Source: Streptomyces griseofuscus
Lineage (GTDB): Bacteria; Actinomycetota; Actinomycetes; Streptomycetales; Streptomycetaceae
NCBI RefSeq assembly: GCF_014673495.1
Contig: NZ_CP051006.1
Span: forward strand, 930,001-994,000
Direction: 5' to 3'
Length of the DNA: 64,000 nucleotides
Shown: one piece after another, positions 44,553-53,239 of the stretch
Layout: each line of letters begins with the position of its first letter
Position numbering within the stretch: position 1 is the first letter of the stretch
Made by a program: the position numbers and the translations under genes
The notes under the pieces: model-generated
Told to the model about the DNA's origin: nothing
Database searches by the model: none
The model's input: the letters and a program-made list of their open reading frames with translations, nothing else

Positions 44553-45511
44553 GCCCTCTGCACGTCACCCGCACCCTCCCCGAGGACGCGACGGAGGCCG
44601 CGCTGCGCGCCGATGTCGAACACGGCCTGACCGACGATCCCAAGTGGCTGCCGCCGAAGTGGTTCTACGACGCCCGGGGCAGTGAACTCTTCGACCAGAT
44701 CACCGAGTTGCCCGAGTACTACCCCACCCGTGCCGAGCGGGAGATCCTGGCCGCCCGGTCCGGTGAGATCGCCGCCGCGAGCGGAGCCAGGACGCTGGTC
44801 GAACTGGGCTCGGGCTCTTCGGAGAAGACCCGCTATCTGCTGGACGCCCTCACCTCACTGGCCGCGTACGTGCCGGTCGACGTCAGCGAGAGCGCCCTCA
44901 CCCAGGCCGGGCGGGCGCTCATCGCGGAGCGCCCCGACCTGGAGGTGCACGCGCTGATCGCCGACTTCACCGCGCCGCTCGACCTGCCCCCGACGCCGGG
45001 CCCCCGGCTGGTGGCGTTCCTCGGCGGCACCATCGGCAATCTGCTGCCCGCCGAGCGCGCCGCGTTCCTCGCCTCGGTGCGCGCCCTGCTCGAACCCGGC
45101 GACGGCCTGCTGCTCGGCACCGACCTGGTCAAGGACGAGCAGGTCCTGGTGCGGGCGTACGACGACGCGGCCGGGGTGACGGCCGCGTTCGACAAGAACG
45201 TGCTGAACGTCGTCAACCGCGAACTGGGCGCCGACTTCGACCCGGACGCCTTCGAGCATGTGGCGCTGTGGGACGCCCGCCGGGAGTGGATCGAGATGCG
45301 TCTGCGCTCGCGCACCGCGCAGACCGTGAAGGTGCCCGCGCTGGGCCTCGCGGTCGAGTTCGCGCCGGGCGAGGAGCTGCGCACCGAGGTGTCGGCGAAG
45401 TTCCGCGAGGAGGGGGTGCGCCGGGAACTGGCCGCCGCCGGGCTGGGGTTGACCCATTGGTGGACCGATGCGCAGGACCGGTTCGCGCTGTCGCTGAGCG
45501 TGGCGCGGTGA
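44549..45511 (+). CDS. egtD: Histidine N-alpha-methyltransferase EgtD
   Basis: 320 residues from the GTG at 44549, with AAGGAG upstream inside egtC. The methyltransferase fold is of the DUF2260/EgtD type: WFYDARGSELFDQITELPEYY (near residue 35), the SAM motif LVELGSGSSEKTRYLLDAL (near 86) and VAFLGGTIGNLLPAERAAF (near 155). It trimethylates histidine to hercynine, the first committed compound of ergothioneine synthesis. The pyridoxal-dependent lyase EgtE is not adjacent; in Streptomyces it is commonly encoded elsewhere. It ends six bases from the convergent lipoprotein gene. Confidence 0.97.
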   Translation: MSPLHVTRTLPEDATEAALRADVEHGLTDDPKWLPPKWFYDARGSELFDQITELPEYYPTRAEREILAARSGEIAAASGARTLVELGSGSSEKTRYLLDALTSLAAYVPVDVSESALTQAGRALIAERPDLEVHALIADFTAPLDLPPTPGPRLVAFLGGTIGNLLPAERAAFLASVRALLEPGDGLLLGTDLVKDEQVLVRAYDDAAGVTAAFDKNVLNVVNRELGADFDPDAFEHVALWDARREWIEMRLRSRTAQTVKVPALGLAVEFAPGEELRTEVSAKFREEGVRRELAAAGLGLTHWWTDAQDRFALSLSVAR

Positions 45512-45516
45512 GCGGA

Positions 45517-46797
45517 TCAGAGGTTCGGGGTGAGTTCCTCGGTGATCTTCTGTGACGCCCGGCGGGCCTCCGTCGCCGGGTCGCCCCCGTTCAGCACCCT
45601 GGTCATGTACTGCTTGATCGGGTTGTCGGCCTCGACGTCCGCCCACTGAGGGGTGTTGGGGGTCGCCCTGCCGTGTGCCGCGCCCGCGGCCATGGCGGCG
45701 ACCCCCTCCTCGCCGGAGACGGCGGAGGCCAATGTGGTCTTGTTGGGCACGTAGTTCATGGTGCGGGCGAGTTCGGTGTCCCACTTGGCGCCGGTGAGCG
45801 CCCCGACCACGGCGGTCGCGGCGAACTGGTCCTTGGTGTTCTGCGGGACGACGAGGTCGGAGCCGCCGGTGAACACCGCGCCGGGCCGGGAGGCGTTCGG
45901 TCCGGGCACCGGGAAGTAGCCCAGCTTTCCCTTGAGTTCCGGGTTCTGCTTCACGATCGCCTGGGCGAGTCCCGGTACGGCGACGATCTGCGCCACCTTG
46001 CCGCCCGCGAACACCTTGGCCTGGGGCGGGTGTTCCTCGTCGGCGCCCTTGGGCCCGTCACCCAGTGACTGGAGCCGCCGGTAGAAGTCCATGCCGCGCA
46101 GCGCGGCGGGGGTGTCCAGGGCGCCCTTCCACTGGTAGTCGCCGACCTTGCGGGCGAGGTCGCCGCCCTCGTCCCAGATGAAGCCGGAGAGCGTGTACCA
46201 GTCCTGTCCGGCGAGGTAGATCCCCTGGTTCGGGCCGGAGTCGAGCTTCTCGGTGTCGGCGAGCCATTCGGCGCGGGTGCGCGGCGGCCGGGCGATGCCG
46301 GCCTGGGCGAACAGGTCCTTGCGGTAGACGACGACGCGGTTGGCGGCGTACCAGGGGATGCCGTACTGGGAGCTGCCGTCCTTGCCGGGTTCGGCGAGGC
46401 CGGGCAGCCACTTGTCCTTGCCCCAGTCGCGCATCGACTCCAGGGTCAGGTCGGCGAGTCGGCCGCCGTCGGCGTACAGCGGCACCTGGGTGTTGCCGAC
46501 CTCGATCACGTCGGGCGCGTCGCCGGAGGTCTCCGCGAGCGCCTTGCGGACCTTCGCCACGATGCCGGTCCAGTCCTGGACGCGGATGTCCAGGCGCAGG
46601 TCCGGATGGGTGTGTTCAAAGTCCTTGGTGAAGCGGTCGAGGAAGTCCGCCGAGGCGCTGTCCTTCATCAGCCACACGGTGACGGTCTCGCGCTGATGGG
46701 TGCCGGGGAGCATCCCGCAGCCGCTGACGAGGCAGCCGGTGACACAGCCGAGGGCGAGCAGACGACGTCTCACGAGGGGTCCTGTTCTGTCTGGCAT
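45517..46797 (-). CDS. Extracellular solute-binding lipoprotein (sugar ABC type), orphan
   Basis: 426 residues from the ATG at 46797. A signal peptide with basic start (RRRLLALGCVTG) ends in the lipobox LVSGC near residue 28, so the mature protein is probably lipid-anchored on the outer face of the membrane. The rest is a family 1 extracellular binding protein: ETVTVWLMKD, FEHTHPDLRLDIRVQDW, DAPDVIEVGNTQVPLYA, PWYAANRVVVYRKDLF, FTGGSDLVVPQNTKD. No permease or ATPase gene is adjacent, so it must rely on components elsewhere. The TTGGT-N4-ACCAA element at 46871-46884 lies 74 bases upstream and resembles a DasR-type (dre) site, consistent with control by an amino-sugar-responsive GntR regulator. 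Confidence 0.92.
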   Translation of the reverse strand: MPDRTGPLVRRRLLALGCVTGCLVSGCGMLPGTHQRETVTVWLMKDSASADFLDRFTKDFEHTHPDLRLDIRVQDWTGIVAKVRKALAETSGDAPDVIEVGNTQVPLYADGGRLADLTLESMRDWGKDKWLPGLAEPGKDGSSQYGIPWYAANRVVVYRKDLFAQAGIARPPRTRAEWLADTEKLDSGPNQGIYLAGQDWYTLSGFIWDEGGDLARKVGDYQWKGALDTPAALRGMDFYRRLQSLGDGPKGADEEHPPQAKVFAGGKVAQIVAVPGLAQAIVKQNPELKGKLGYFPVPGPNASRPGAVFTGGSDLVVPQNTKDQFAATAVVGALTGAKWDTELARTMNYVPNKTTLASAVSGEEGVAAMAAGAAHGRATPNTPQWADVEADNPIKQYMTRVLNGGDPATEARRASQKITEELTPNL

Positions 46798-46870
46798 GGC
46801 GCATGCGCACAGGGGTGAAGACCCGACGTGGGGGGACGAGCGCACAGGCTCGTACGGGTGTGGCTGGATT

Positions 46871-46884
46871 TTGGTATGGACCAA
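46871..46884. promoter_or_regulatory. dre-like palindrome TTGGT-ATGG-ACCAA
   Basis: Perfect 5-4-5 palindrome in the intergenic region between the solute-binding lipoprotein (minus) and dodecin (plus). Its core TGGTnnnnACCA matches the outline of DasR responsive elements (TGGTCTAGACCA) and other HutC/GntR operators that control sugar uptake lipoproteins. The AT-rich flank suggests a promoter at the same place. Confidence 0.6.
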
Positions 46885-47000
46885 TGCCGAGGTCAAGGGG
46901 TGTCGGTGATTACGCGAGGTCACGGTCGCCACGCCGTGCGGAGCGGGCCGGGATGCGGCACCGTGGAGTACGACGTGTCCCCGGCCCAAGGAGCCCCCCG

Positions 47001-47216
47001 ATGACGGACCACACCTACCGGGTCACCGAGATCGTCGGCACCTCGCACGAGGGCCTCGACCAGGCCATCCGCAACGGCATCACCCGCGCCGGCCAGACGC
47101 TGCGCAACCTGGACTGGTTCGAGGTGACACAGGTCCGCGGCCAGATCGAGGACGGGCGGATCGAGCACTACCAGGTGGGCTTGAAGGTGGGCTTCCGCAT
47201 CGAGGACGGCGACTGA
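47001..47216 (+). CDS. Dodecin (flavin-binding dodecamer)
   Basis: 71 residues from the ATG at 47001, with AAGGAG upstream. The whole sequence matches dodecin: TYRVTEIVGTSHEGLDQAIRN, then TRAGQTLRNLDWFEVTQVRG with the flavin-stacking Trp in LDWFEV (near residue 38), and a final strand HYQVGLKVGFRIED. Dodecins form hollow 12-mers that store or buffer FMN/FAD and sometimes coenzyme A. It is probably monocistronic. Flavoenzymes are abundant in this neighbourhood, but no direct link is visible. Confidence 0.95.
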   Translation: MTDHTYRVTEIVGTSHEGLDQAIRNGITRAGQTLRNLDWFEVTQVRGQIEDGRIEHYQVGLKVGFRIEDGD

Positions 47217-47226
47217 CCCTCCCGCC

Positions 47227-47718
47227 TCAGGTACGGCCCTCCTTCTCCTGGGCCTCGCGCAGCGCGGCGGAGTCCTCGGCCCAGCGGGCCCGCACCACGG
47301 TGAATCCGGCGCGTTCGGCGTCGTCGCACACCACCGCGTCGTCGTCCACGAGGAAGCGCACCTCGCGGCTCCGGGCGAGCCGGCGCAGGGTCGCGAGCTT
47401 GGTGAACCGGGCGGGCCTGCGGTCCGCGTCGCCCCGCATGTGCAGGTCTCCCGCGGGCAGTTCATGCGCGGCGAGCCAGTCCAGGGTGTCGCGCCGGTAC
47501 CGCTCCGGACGGCCGGTCAGATAGACGACCTCGCAGTCCCGCGCGCTGCGCCGGGCCAGCTCGACGCCCTCGGCGAGCGGCGGGTCCGCGGGCGCGGCAC
47601 CGAAGAACCCGTCCCAGTCCTTGGGCCGCCGCTGGAGGAAGTGCTGCCGGTGGGCGGTGTCCGCCAGGGTGTTGTCCAGGTCGAACACGGCGATCGGCCG
47701 TGCGCTGTTGTCGCTCAC
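47227..47718 (-). CDS. HAD-family phosphatase (polynucleotide kinase 3'-phosphatase-like)
   Basis: 163 residues from a GTG at 47718. HAD motif I is AVFDLDNTLADT (both Asp present, near residue 11), motif II is VVYLTGRPERYRRDTLDWL (Thr near 68), and the motif III/IV region has Lys in FTKLATLRRLA and acidic residues in VRFLVDDDAVVCDDAERAG. There is no large cap domain, which fits enzymes acting on macromolecular or exposed substrates, as in the phosphatase half of T4 polynucleotide kinase. The substrate is unknown. It ends 11 bases from the convergent dodecin gene and diverges from the luciferase-like gene by 56 bases. Confidence 0.88.
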   Translation of the reverse strand: MSDNSARPIAVFDLDNTLADTAHRQHFLQRRPKDWDGFFGAAPADPPLAEGVELARRSARDCEVVYLTGRPERYRRDTLDWLAAHELPAGDLHMRGDADRRPARFTKLATLRRLARSREVRFLVDDDAVVCDDAERAGFTVVRARWAEDSAALREAQEKEGRT

Positions 47719-47774
47719 ACCAAGACCTTAGCCACCTGCGGGAATCCGCGGGCGGTCAGCGCGTTGAACCGTAT

Positions 47775-48782
47775 GTGAGCAGTTCAGTGATCGCCCGGAC
47801 CCGGTTCTCCGTCCTCGACCGTTCGCGCATCCGGCAGGGGCACTCGCCCGCCGAGGCGCTGCGGGACACCGTGGCGCTTGCGCGGCAGGCGGAGGCGCTC
47901 GGCTACCACCGGTTCTGGGTGTCCGAGCACCACGGTGTGCCCGGTGTCGCCGGTTCCGCGCCGACCGTGCTGGCCGCCGCCGTGGCCGCCGCCACCCGGA
48001 CGATCCGGGTGGGCACCGGCGGAGTGATGCTGCCCAACCACCGGCCGCTGGTCGTCGCCGAGCAGTTCGGGGTGCTGGAGTCGCTGTTCCCGGGGCGGAT
48101 CGACATGGGTCTCGGGCGTTCGGTGGGCTTCACGGACGGGGTGCGCCGGGCGCTCGGCCGGGACAAGGAGGACGCCGAGGACTTCGGGGCCCAGCTCGAC
48201 GAGCTGCTCGGCTGGTTCTCCGGGGCGTCCCCCACGGGAGTGCGCGCCCGGCCCGCGGACGGTCTGCGGGTGCCGCCGTTCGTGCTGGCCCTCGGCGAGG
48301 GCGCGGCGATCGCGGCGCGGGCCGGACTGCCCCTGGTCATCGGGGACCTGCGCGGCCGGGAGCGGCTGCTGCGCGGTGTCGAGCGCTACCGTGCCGCATT
48401 CCGCCCCTCCCCCTGGGCGGCCGAGCCGTATGTGGTGATCTCCGGGACGGTCGCGGTCGCCGGCACCGAGGAGGCGGCGCGACGGCTGCTGGTCCCGGAG
48501 GCCTGGTCGATGGCGTACGCCCGCACGCACGGCACCTTCCCGCCGCTCGCCCCGGCCGAGGAGACCGAGGCCCGCGCGCTGACCGCGCGGGAGCGGGAGG
48601 CGTACGACGTCCAGCTCGCCGGGCAGCTCGCGGGCACGCCGGACCAGGTCGCGCACGAGCTGGAGGGGGTGCTGAAGGAGACCGGCGCGGCCGAGGTCCT
48701 GGTCACCACCAGCGGCTACGACCGTACGGCGCTGCTGGACTCCTACCGGGCGCTGGCCGCGCTCTTCGCTCCCGCTGCCTGA
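47775..48782 (+). CDS. Luciferase-like (LLM class) flavin-dependent oxidoreductase
   Basis: 335 residues from a GTG at 47775 (VSSSVIARTRFSVLDRS). It is a bacterial-luciferase TIM barrel of the MsnO8 type: FSVLDRSRIRQGHSPAEAL, YHRFWVSEHHGVPGVAGSAP (near residue 45), IRVGTGGVMLPNHRPLVVAEQFG, and FPGRIDMGLGRSVGF. The family uses reduced FMN or F420 from a partner reductase. The EHH motif and MLPNHRP are common in FMN-type monooxygenases. No reductase is adjacent. The start has no ribosome site, so translation may be leaderless from the 56-base divergent promoter region shared with the HAD gene. Confidence 0.92.
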   Translation: MSSSVIARTRFSVLDRSRIRQGHSPAEALRDTVALARQAEALGYHRFWVSEHHGVPGVAGSAPTVLAAAVAAATRTIRVGTGGVMLPNHRPLVVAEQFGVLESLFPGRIDMGLGRSVGFTDGVRRALGRDKEDAEDFGAQLDELLGWFSGASPTGVRARPADGLRVPPFVLALGEGAAIAARAGLPLVIGDLRGRERLLRGVERYRAAFRPSPWAAEPYVVISGTVAVAGTEEAARRLLVPEAWSMAYARTHGTFPPLAPAEETEARALTAREREAYDVQLAGQLAGTPDQVAHELEGVLKETGAAEVLVTTSGYDRTALLDSYRALAALFAPAA

Positions 48783-48869
48783 CCCCGGGGGGCGCGCCCC
48801 GAGATGCGAGGCGGGCCCGCGCCGGTGAACCTGGGAGGGCAAGTACGTAAGCCGAGGAGGAGGACCGCC

Positions 48870-49064
48870 ATGTCCTTCATGGACAAGCTCAAGGGCATGA
48901 TCAAGGGCCACGAAAGTCAGGCCGACAAGGGCATCGACAAAGGCGGCGACTACATCGACCAGCGCACCGGCGACAAGTACCAGAAGCAGGTCGACGCCGC
49001 TCAGGACAAGGCGCGGGACGAGTTCGGCACCCGGCAGGACCCGGGCAACCCTCCGCGAACCTAG
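48870..49064 (+). CDS. MT0933-like antitoxin family protein, orphan
   Basis: 64 residues from the ATG at 48870, with GAGGAGGAGG ahead. It is highly charged and helical: FMDKLKGMIKGHESQADKG, then IDKGGDYIDQRTGDKYQKQV and DAAQDKARDEFG. The repeating Asp/Lys/Gly pattern with DxxTGxKY is that of the MT0933/Rv0909 antitoxin family. In mycobacteria such proteins pair with a toxin, but no toxin-like gene is adjacent here. Streptomyces have many such solitary copies, which may instead be stress-induced disordered proteins. The gene stands alone between the luciferase-like gene and the UvrA paralogue. Confidence 0.85.
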   Translation: MSFMDKLKGMIKGHESQADKGIDKGGDYIDQRTGDKYQKQVDAAQDKARDEFGTRQDPGNPPRT

Positions 49065-49093
49065 CGTGCGGGGGCGGATAGGGTGTGTCTTCC

Positions 49094-51427
49094 ATGCACC
49101 ACAGCCCCCATGATCCCTACGTCCGCGTGCGCGGCGCCCGTGAGCACAATCTCCGGGGCGTCGACGTGGATGTCCCGCGTGACGTACTGGCCGTGTTCAC
49201 CGGGGTGTCCGGCTCGGGGAAGTCGTCCCTGGCGTTCGGCACCATCTACGCCGAGGCCCAGCGCCGTTACTTCGAGTCGGTCGCGCCGTACGCCCGCCGG
49301 CTGATCCACCAGGTCGGCGCGCCCAAGGTCGGTGAGATCACCGGGCTGCCGCCCGCGGTCTCGCTCCAGCAGCGCCGAGCGGCCCCCACCTCGCGCTCCT
49401 CGGTGGGCACGGTCACCAATCTCTCCAACTCCCTGCGCATGCTGTTCTCGCGTGCCGGGGAGTACCCGCCGGGCGCGGAGCGCCTGGATTCCGACGCGTT
49501 CTCGCCGAACACGGCGGCGGGCGCCTGCCCCCGCTGCCACGGTCTGGGGCAGCTGCACGACACCAGCGAGGAATTGCTGGTGCCGGACGACTCGCTGTCG
49601 GTGCGCGAGGGCGCGATCGCCGCGTGGCCGGGTGCCTGGCAGGGCAAGAACCTGCGGGACATCCTGGACGCGCTCGGCTACGACGTGGACGTCCCCTGGC
49701 GTGAACTGCCCGCCGAGCAGCGGCACTGGATCCTGTTCACGGACGAGCAACCGGTCGTCACGGTGCATCCGGTGCGGGACGCGGAGCGTATCCAACGCCC
49801 CTACCAGGGCACGTACATGAGCGCCCGCCGGTATGTGCTCAAGACGTTCGCCGACACCAAGTCGCCGACCCTGCGCGCCAAGGCGGAGCGTTTTCTGACC
49901 AGCGCGCCCTGTGCGGGGTGCGGGGGCAGCCGGCTGCGGCCCGAGGCGATGGCGGTGACCGTCGGCGGCCGCACCATCGCCGAGCTGGCGTCGCTGCCCC
50001 TGACGTCCCTCGCCCGGCTGCTGGACGGCGAGTCGGAGACGGCGCGTGTCCTCACCGAGGACCTGAAGTCACGGATCGCGCCGGTGGTCGAGCTCGGTCT
50101 CGGCTATCTGAGCCTGGACCGCGCCACGCCCACCCTCTCGGCGGGCGAACTGCAACGGCTGCGGCTGGCCACCCAGTTGCGGTCCGGACTGTTCGGTGTG
50201 GTGTACGTGCTGGACGAGCCGTCCGCGGGACTGCACCCGGCGGACACCGAGGCGCTGCTCACCGTGCTGGCCCGGCTGAAGGCGGCGGGGAACTCGGTGT
50301 TCGTGGTGGAGCACCATCTGGAGGTGGTGCGCGGCGCGGACTGGCTGGTGGACGTGGGGCCCGGCGCGGGCGAGCACGGCGGGCGGGTGCTGTACAGCGG
50401 GCCGCCCGCCGAACTGGCCTCGGTCGAGGAGTCGGCGACGGCCGCGTTCCTCTTCGACGAGGCGCCGGGGCCGCCGCGTGAAGTGCGGGAGCCGCGCGGC
50501 TGGTTGAAGGTCGGCCCGGTGACCCGGCACAACCTGCGCGAGGTGACGGCCGCGTTCCCGCTCGGCGCGTTCACCGCCGTCACCGGGGTCTCCGGATCCG
50601 GGAAGTCCACGCTGATCGGGGAGTTGACGCAGGACTTGGAGGGCGTCGACCGGCTGGTGCGGGTCGACCAGAAGCCGATCGGCCGTACCCCGCGCTCCAA
50701 TCTGGCCACGTACACCGGGCTGTTCGACGTGGTGCGGAAGGTGTTCGCGGCGACGGACGAGGCGCGGGCGCGCGGATACGGGGTCGGGCGGTTCTCCTTC
50801 AATGTCGCCGGGGGCCGCTGCGAGACCTGCCAGGGCGAGGGGTTCGTCAGCGTCGAGCTGCTGTTCCTGCCGAGCACGTACGCGCCCTGCCCGGACTGCG
50901 GCGGCGCCCGCTACAACCCCGAGACGCTCCAGGTGACGTACCGGGGGCGGAGCATCGCCGAGGTGCTGGACCTCACGGTGGAGGCGGCGGCGGAGTTCTT
51001 CGCGGACGTCCCGGCCGCCGCCCGCAGCCTCGGCACGCTGCTCGATGTGGGCCTCGGCTATCTGAGCCTCGGCCAGCCCGCGACCGAACTGTCCGGCGGC
51101 GAGGCGCAGCGGATCAAGCTGGCGAGCGAGCTTCAGCGCGGTCGCCGCGGCCACACCCTGTATCTGCTGGACGAGCCGACCACCGGGCTGCATCCGGCCG
51201 ATGTCGAGGTCCTGATGGACCGGCTGCACGGCCTGGTCGACGACGGGCACACGGTCGTCGTGGTCGAGCACGACATGACGGTGGTCGCCGCCGCCGACTG
51301 GGTCATCGATCTCGGCCCGGGCGGCGGCGACCGGGGCGGCCGTGTCGTCGCCGCGGGGCCGCCGCAGCGGGTGGCCGGGGCGGAGGGCAGCGCGACGGCG
51401 CCGTATCTGGCCCGGGTGCTGCCGTAG
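49094..51427 (+). CDS. Short UvrA paralogue (class II UvrA / drug-resistance type ABC ATPase)
   Basis: 777 residues from the ATG at 49094; an in-frame GTG at 49085 is too close to the ribosome site. It has two ABC modules: Walker A FTGVSGSGKSSLAFGT (residue 35) and TGVSGSGKSTLIGELT (near 497), signatures LSAGELQRLRLA and LSGGEAQRIKLA, and Walker B VYVLDEPSAGLHPAD and LYLLDEPTTGLHPAD. Zinc-module cysteines are kept in CPRCHGLGQ, CAGCGGSRLRPE and CETCQGEG/CPDCGGAR. It lacks the roughly 150 residues of the UvrB-binding region found in housekeeping UvrA (about 950 residues or more). Such UvrA2 proteins bind damaged or drug-intercalated DNA and occur with DNA-damaging antibiotics (DrrC, Ecm16), but no such cluster is close. 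Confidence 0.93.
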   Translation: MHHSPHDPYVRVRGAREHNLRGVDVDVPRDVLAVFTGVSGSGKSSLAFGTIYAEAQRRYFESVAPYARRLIHQVGAPKVGEITGLPPAVSLQQRRAAPTSRSSVGTVTNLSNSLRMLFSRAGEYPPGAERLDSDAFSPNTAAGACPRCHGLGQLHDTSEELLVPDDSLSVREGAIAAWPGAWQGKNLRDILDALGYDVDVPWRELPAEQRHWILFTDEQPVVTVHPVRDAERIQRPYQGTYMSARRYVLKTFADTKSPTLRAKAERFLTSAPCAGCGGSRLRPEAMAVTVGGRTIAELASLPLTSLARLLDGESETARVLTEDLKSRIAPVVELGLGYLSLDRATPTLSAGELQRLRLATQLRSGLFGVVYVLDEPSAGLHPADTEALLTVLARLKAAGNSVFVVEHHLEVVRGADWLVDVGPGAGEHGGRVLYSGPPAELASVEESATAAFLFDEAPGPPREVREPRGWLKVGPVTRHNLREVTAAFPLGAFTAVTGVSGSGKSTLIGELTQDLEGVDRLVRVDQKPIGRTPRSNLATYTGLFDVVRKVFAATDEARARGYGVGRFSFNVAGGRCETCQGEGFVSVELLFLPSTYAPCPDCGGARYNPETLQVTYRGRSIAEVLDLTVEAAAEFFADVPAAARSLGTLLDVGLGYLSLGQPATELSGGEAQRIKLASELQRGRRGHTLYLLDEPTTGLHPADVEVLMDRLHGLVDDGHTVVVVEHDMTVVAAADWVIDLGPGGGDRGGRVVAAGPPQRVAGAEGSATAPYLARVLP

Positions 51428-51496
51428 GGGACGCCCCCGAGGGGCTGCCCCTGCCTGGTCATCCCCTCCTGGTCCCCCCAGCTCATCCCCTCCTGG

Positions 51497-52312
51497 TCAT
51501 CCCCGGCCGTTGACCAGGACCGCGTGGGGCCAGGTCGGGGCGGGGGTGATCGGCTGGGCCGCGGTGGCGAGGGCGCGCCGGTCGGGGTGGGTGTCCGGGG
51601 GGATCAGCGGGCGCACCTGGACCTCGGCGACCAGTCCCCGGGTGCGGGCCACCCGCCACAGGGAGGCGAGCAGGGTGTCCTCGCCGACGAACGCCGCGGC
51701 GGTGCCCGTACCGCCGTCCTTCAGCCAGTACCGCAGACGGACCGGCTGCACGGGCACGCCCGCGTCCAGCGCCGCCTGGAAGACGGCCCGGTGGAAGCGG
51801 CCGTGGGCGCGCCCGCACCAGGTGCTGCCCTCCGGGAACGCGGCCACGGCGGACCCGGTGCGCAGGGCGTCGGCGATCACCGCGACCGTGCCGGGCAGGG
51901 CCCGCAGCCGGTCCCGTTCGATGAACAGGGTCCCGCCCCGCGCGGCCAGCGCGCCCGCCACCGGCCACCGCCGTATCTCCGTCTTGCCGAGCATCCTGGC
52001 CGGCCGTACGGCGGTCAGCAGCGGGATGTCCAGCCAGGACACATGGTTGGCGACCAGCAGCAGCCCGCCGCCTGGCGCGACCGCGCCGGTGATGCTCGCC
52101 CGTACCCCGAAGGCCCGTACGACGGCCCGGCACCAGCGCCCGATCCACTCGGCGGGGATCCGCCGCCCGAGTGGGGACAGGGCGATCCCGGCCAGCACCA
52201 AGGCGGCGACGGCGGCCAGCCGCAGCACGGCACGGGGTGCGGCGACGACGGCGGGCGCCGGTTCCACACAGGCGTCCGGGGTGCAGGGCGCGGTGGGCAG
52301 CCAGACGCTCAT
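51497..52312 (-). CDS. olsA: 1-acyl-glycerophosphate-type acyltransferase, probably OlsA (ornithine lipid O-acyltransferase)
   Basis: 271 residues from the ATG at 52312, overlapping the upstream GNAT stop by one base (TGATG). PlsC-type motifs are NHVSWLD (catalytic H-x4-D, near residue 91), GGTLFIERDR (near 130) and AAFPEGSTWCG (near 160). One hydrophobic helix, VLRLAAVAALVLAGIAL (near 28), probably anchors it to the membrane. Because the partner gene is an OlsB-like N-acyltransferase, this enzyme probably adds the second acyl chain to lyso-ornithine lipid. Alternatively it is a general lysophosphatidate acyltransferase. The pair is translationally coupled. Confidence 0.85.
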   Translation of the reverse strand: MSVWLPTAPCTPDACVEPAPAVVAAPRAVLRLAAVAALVLAGIALSPLGRRIPAEWIGRWCRAVVRAFGVRASITGAVAPGGGLLLVANHVSWLDIPLLTAVRPARMLGKTEIRRWPVAGALAARGGTLFIERDRLRALPGTVAVIADALRTGSAVAAFPEGSTWCGRAHGRFHRAVFQAALDAGVPVQPVRLRYWLKDGGTGTAAAFVGEDTLLASLWRVARTRGLVAEVQVRPLIPPDTHPDRRALATAAQPITPAPTWPHAVLVNGRG

Positions 52313-53082
52313 CAGGCCGGCACGAGGGAGAGGAAGTGCCGCAGATAGCGCGGATTGACCCGGCGCATCGGCAGCAGCACATACAGGTCGGCGACCCCGA
52401 AGTCCGCATCGTGCGCGGGCTCCCCGCACACCCAGGCGCCGAGGCGGAGGTAGCCGCGCAGCAGGGCGGGCAGTTCGGTGCGCCCGGCGGGGGCCTCGGC
52501 GTTCGGGGTCCAGGGCGAGAGCGGTCGTACCCGGAACTCCTCGGGCGCCAGGTGCTTGGCGCGCACCCGGTCCCAGGTGGCGGTGGCGAGGGCGCCGCCG
52601 TCGGCGAGCGGGATCGAGCAGCATCCGGCCAGCCACTCATGGCCCCGGTCGGTCATGTAGCGGGCTATGCCGGCCCAGATCAGGCCGATGACCGCGCCGT
52701 CGCGGTGGTCGGGGTGCACACAGGAGCGGCCGACCTCGACCAGGCCGGGCCGGATCGTGTCGAGCGCGTCGATCGTGAACTCGCCCTCGGAGTACAGCCG
52801 TCCGGCGGCCGCGGCCCGCTCGGGCGGCAGCAGCCGGTAGGTGCCGACGACCTGCCTGGTCACCGTGTCGCGGACCAGCAGATGGTCGCAGTGGGCGTCG
52901 AAGGCGTCGATGTCGTGGCCCGGCCGCGGGGTGGCGAGCACGGCGCCCATCTCCCCGGCGAAGACGTCGTACCGCAGCCGCTGCGCGGCCCGCACATCGT
53001 CCTCGTCGCGGGCGAGCGCGACGGTGTAGCGGGCGGGTGCCAAGGGCCCCGGGGGACGGTCGAGGGTGGATACGCCGGTCAT
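52312..53082 (-). CDS. olsB: GNAT-type acyltransferase, probably OlsB (ornithine N-acyltransferase)
   Basis: 256 residues from the ATG at 53082, with AGGAGAGAG upstream. Acetyltransf_5/OlsB-like features: AAQRLRYDVFAGEMGA (near residue 33), DAFDAHCDHLLVRD, VVGTYRLLPPERA, EVGRSCVHPDHRDGAVIGLIW (near 117) and HEWLAGCCSIPLAD. OlsB transfers a 3-hydroxyacyl chain from acyl carrier protein to ornithine, giving lyso-ornithine lipid, a phosphorus-free membrane lipid. The immediate downstream plsC-type gene completes the pathway. Regulation is commonly tied to phosphate starvation, but no clear PHO box was found upstream by eye. Confidence 0.87.
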   Translation of the reverse strand: MTGVSTLDRPPGPLAPARYTVALARDEDDVRAAQRLRYDVFAGEMGAVLATPRPGHDIDAFDAHCDHLLVRDTVTRQVVGTYRLLPPERAAAAGRLYSEGEFTIDALDTIRPGLVEVGRSCVHPDHRDGAVIGLIWAGIARYMTDRGHEWLAGCCSIPLADGGALATATWDRVRAKHLAPEEFRVRPLSPWTPNAEAPAGRTELPALLRGYLRLGAWVCGEPAHDADFGVADLYVLLPMRRVNPRYLRHFLSLVPA

Positions 53083-53239
53083 GGCTCTCTCCTGGTCACG
53101 GGGCCGGTTCGGCGGCAGCGGCGGCGGACCGGTGGTCCGCGGCCCGCCGTTCCTGTTCTTCCGACGCCGGTTGGCCGGCGCGTGACGGGTGCCGGGAGAG
53201 CGGATGTGGGAATGCTGAACGGCCAGGGCCGCCAGGCGG

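Noticed and set aside
49094..51427. UvrA paralogue as self-resistance gene of the NRPS at 1-7479
   Set aside because: They are more than 41 kb apart with many conserved housekeeping genes between them.
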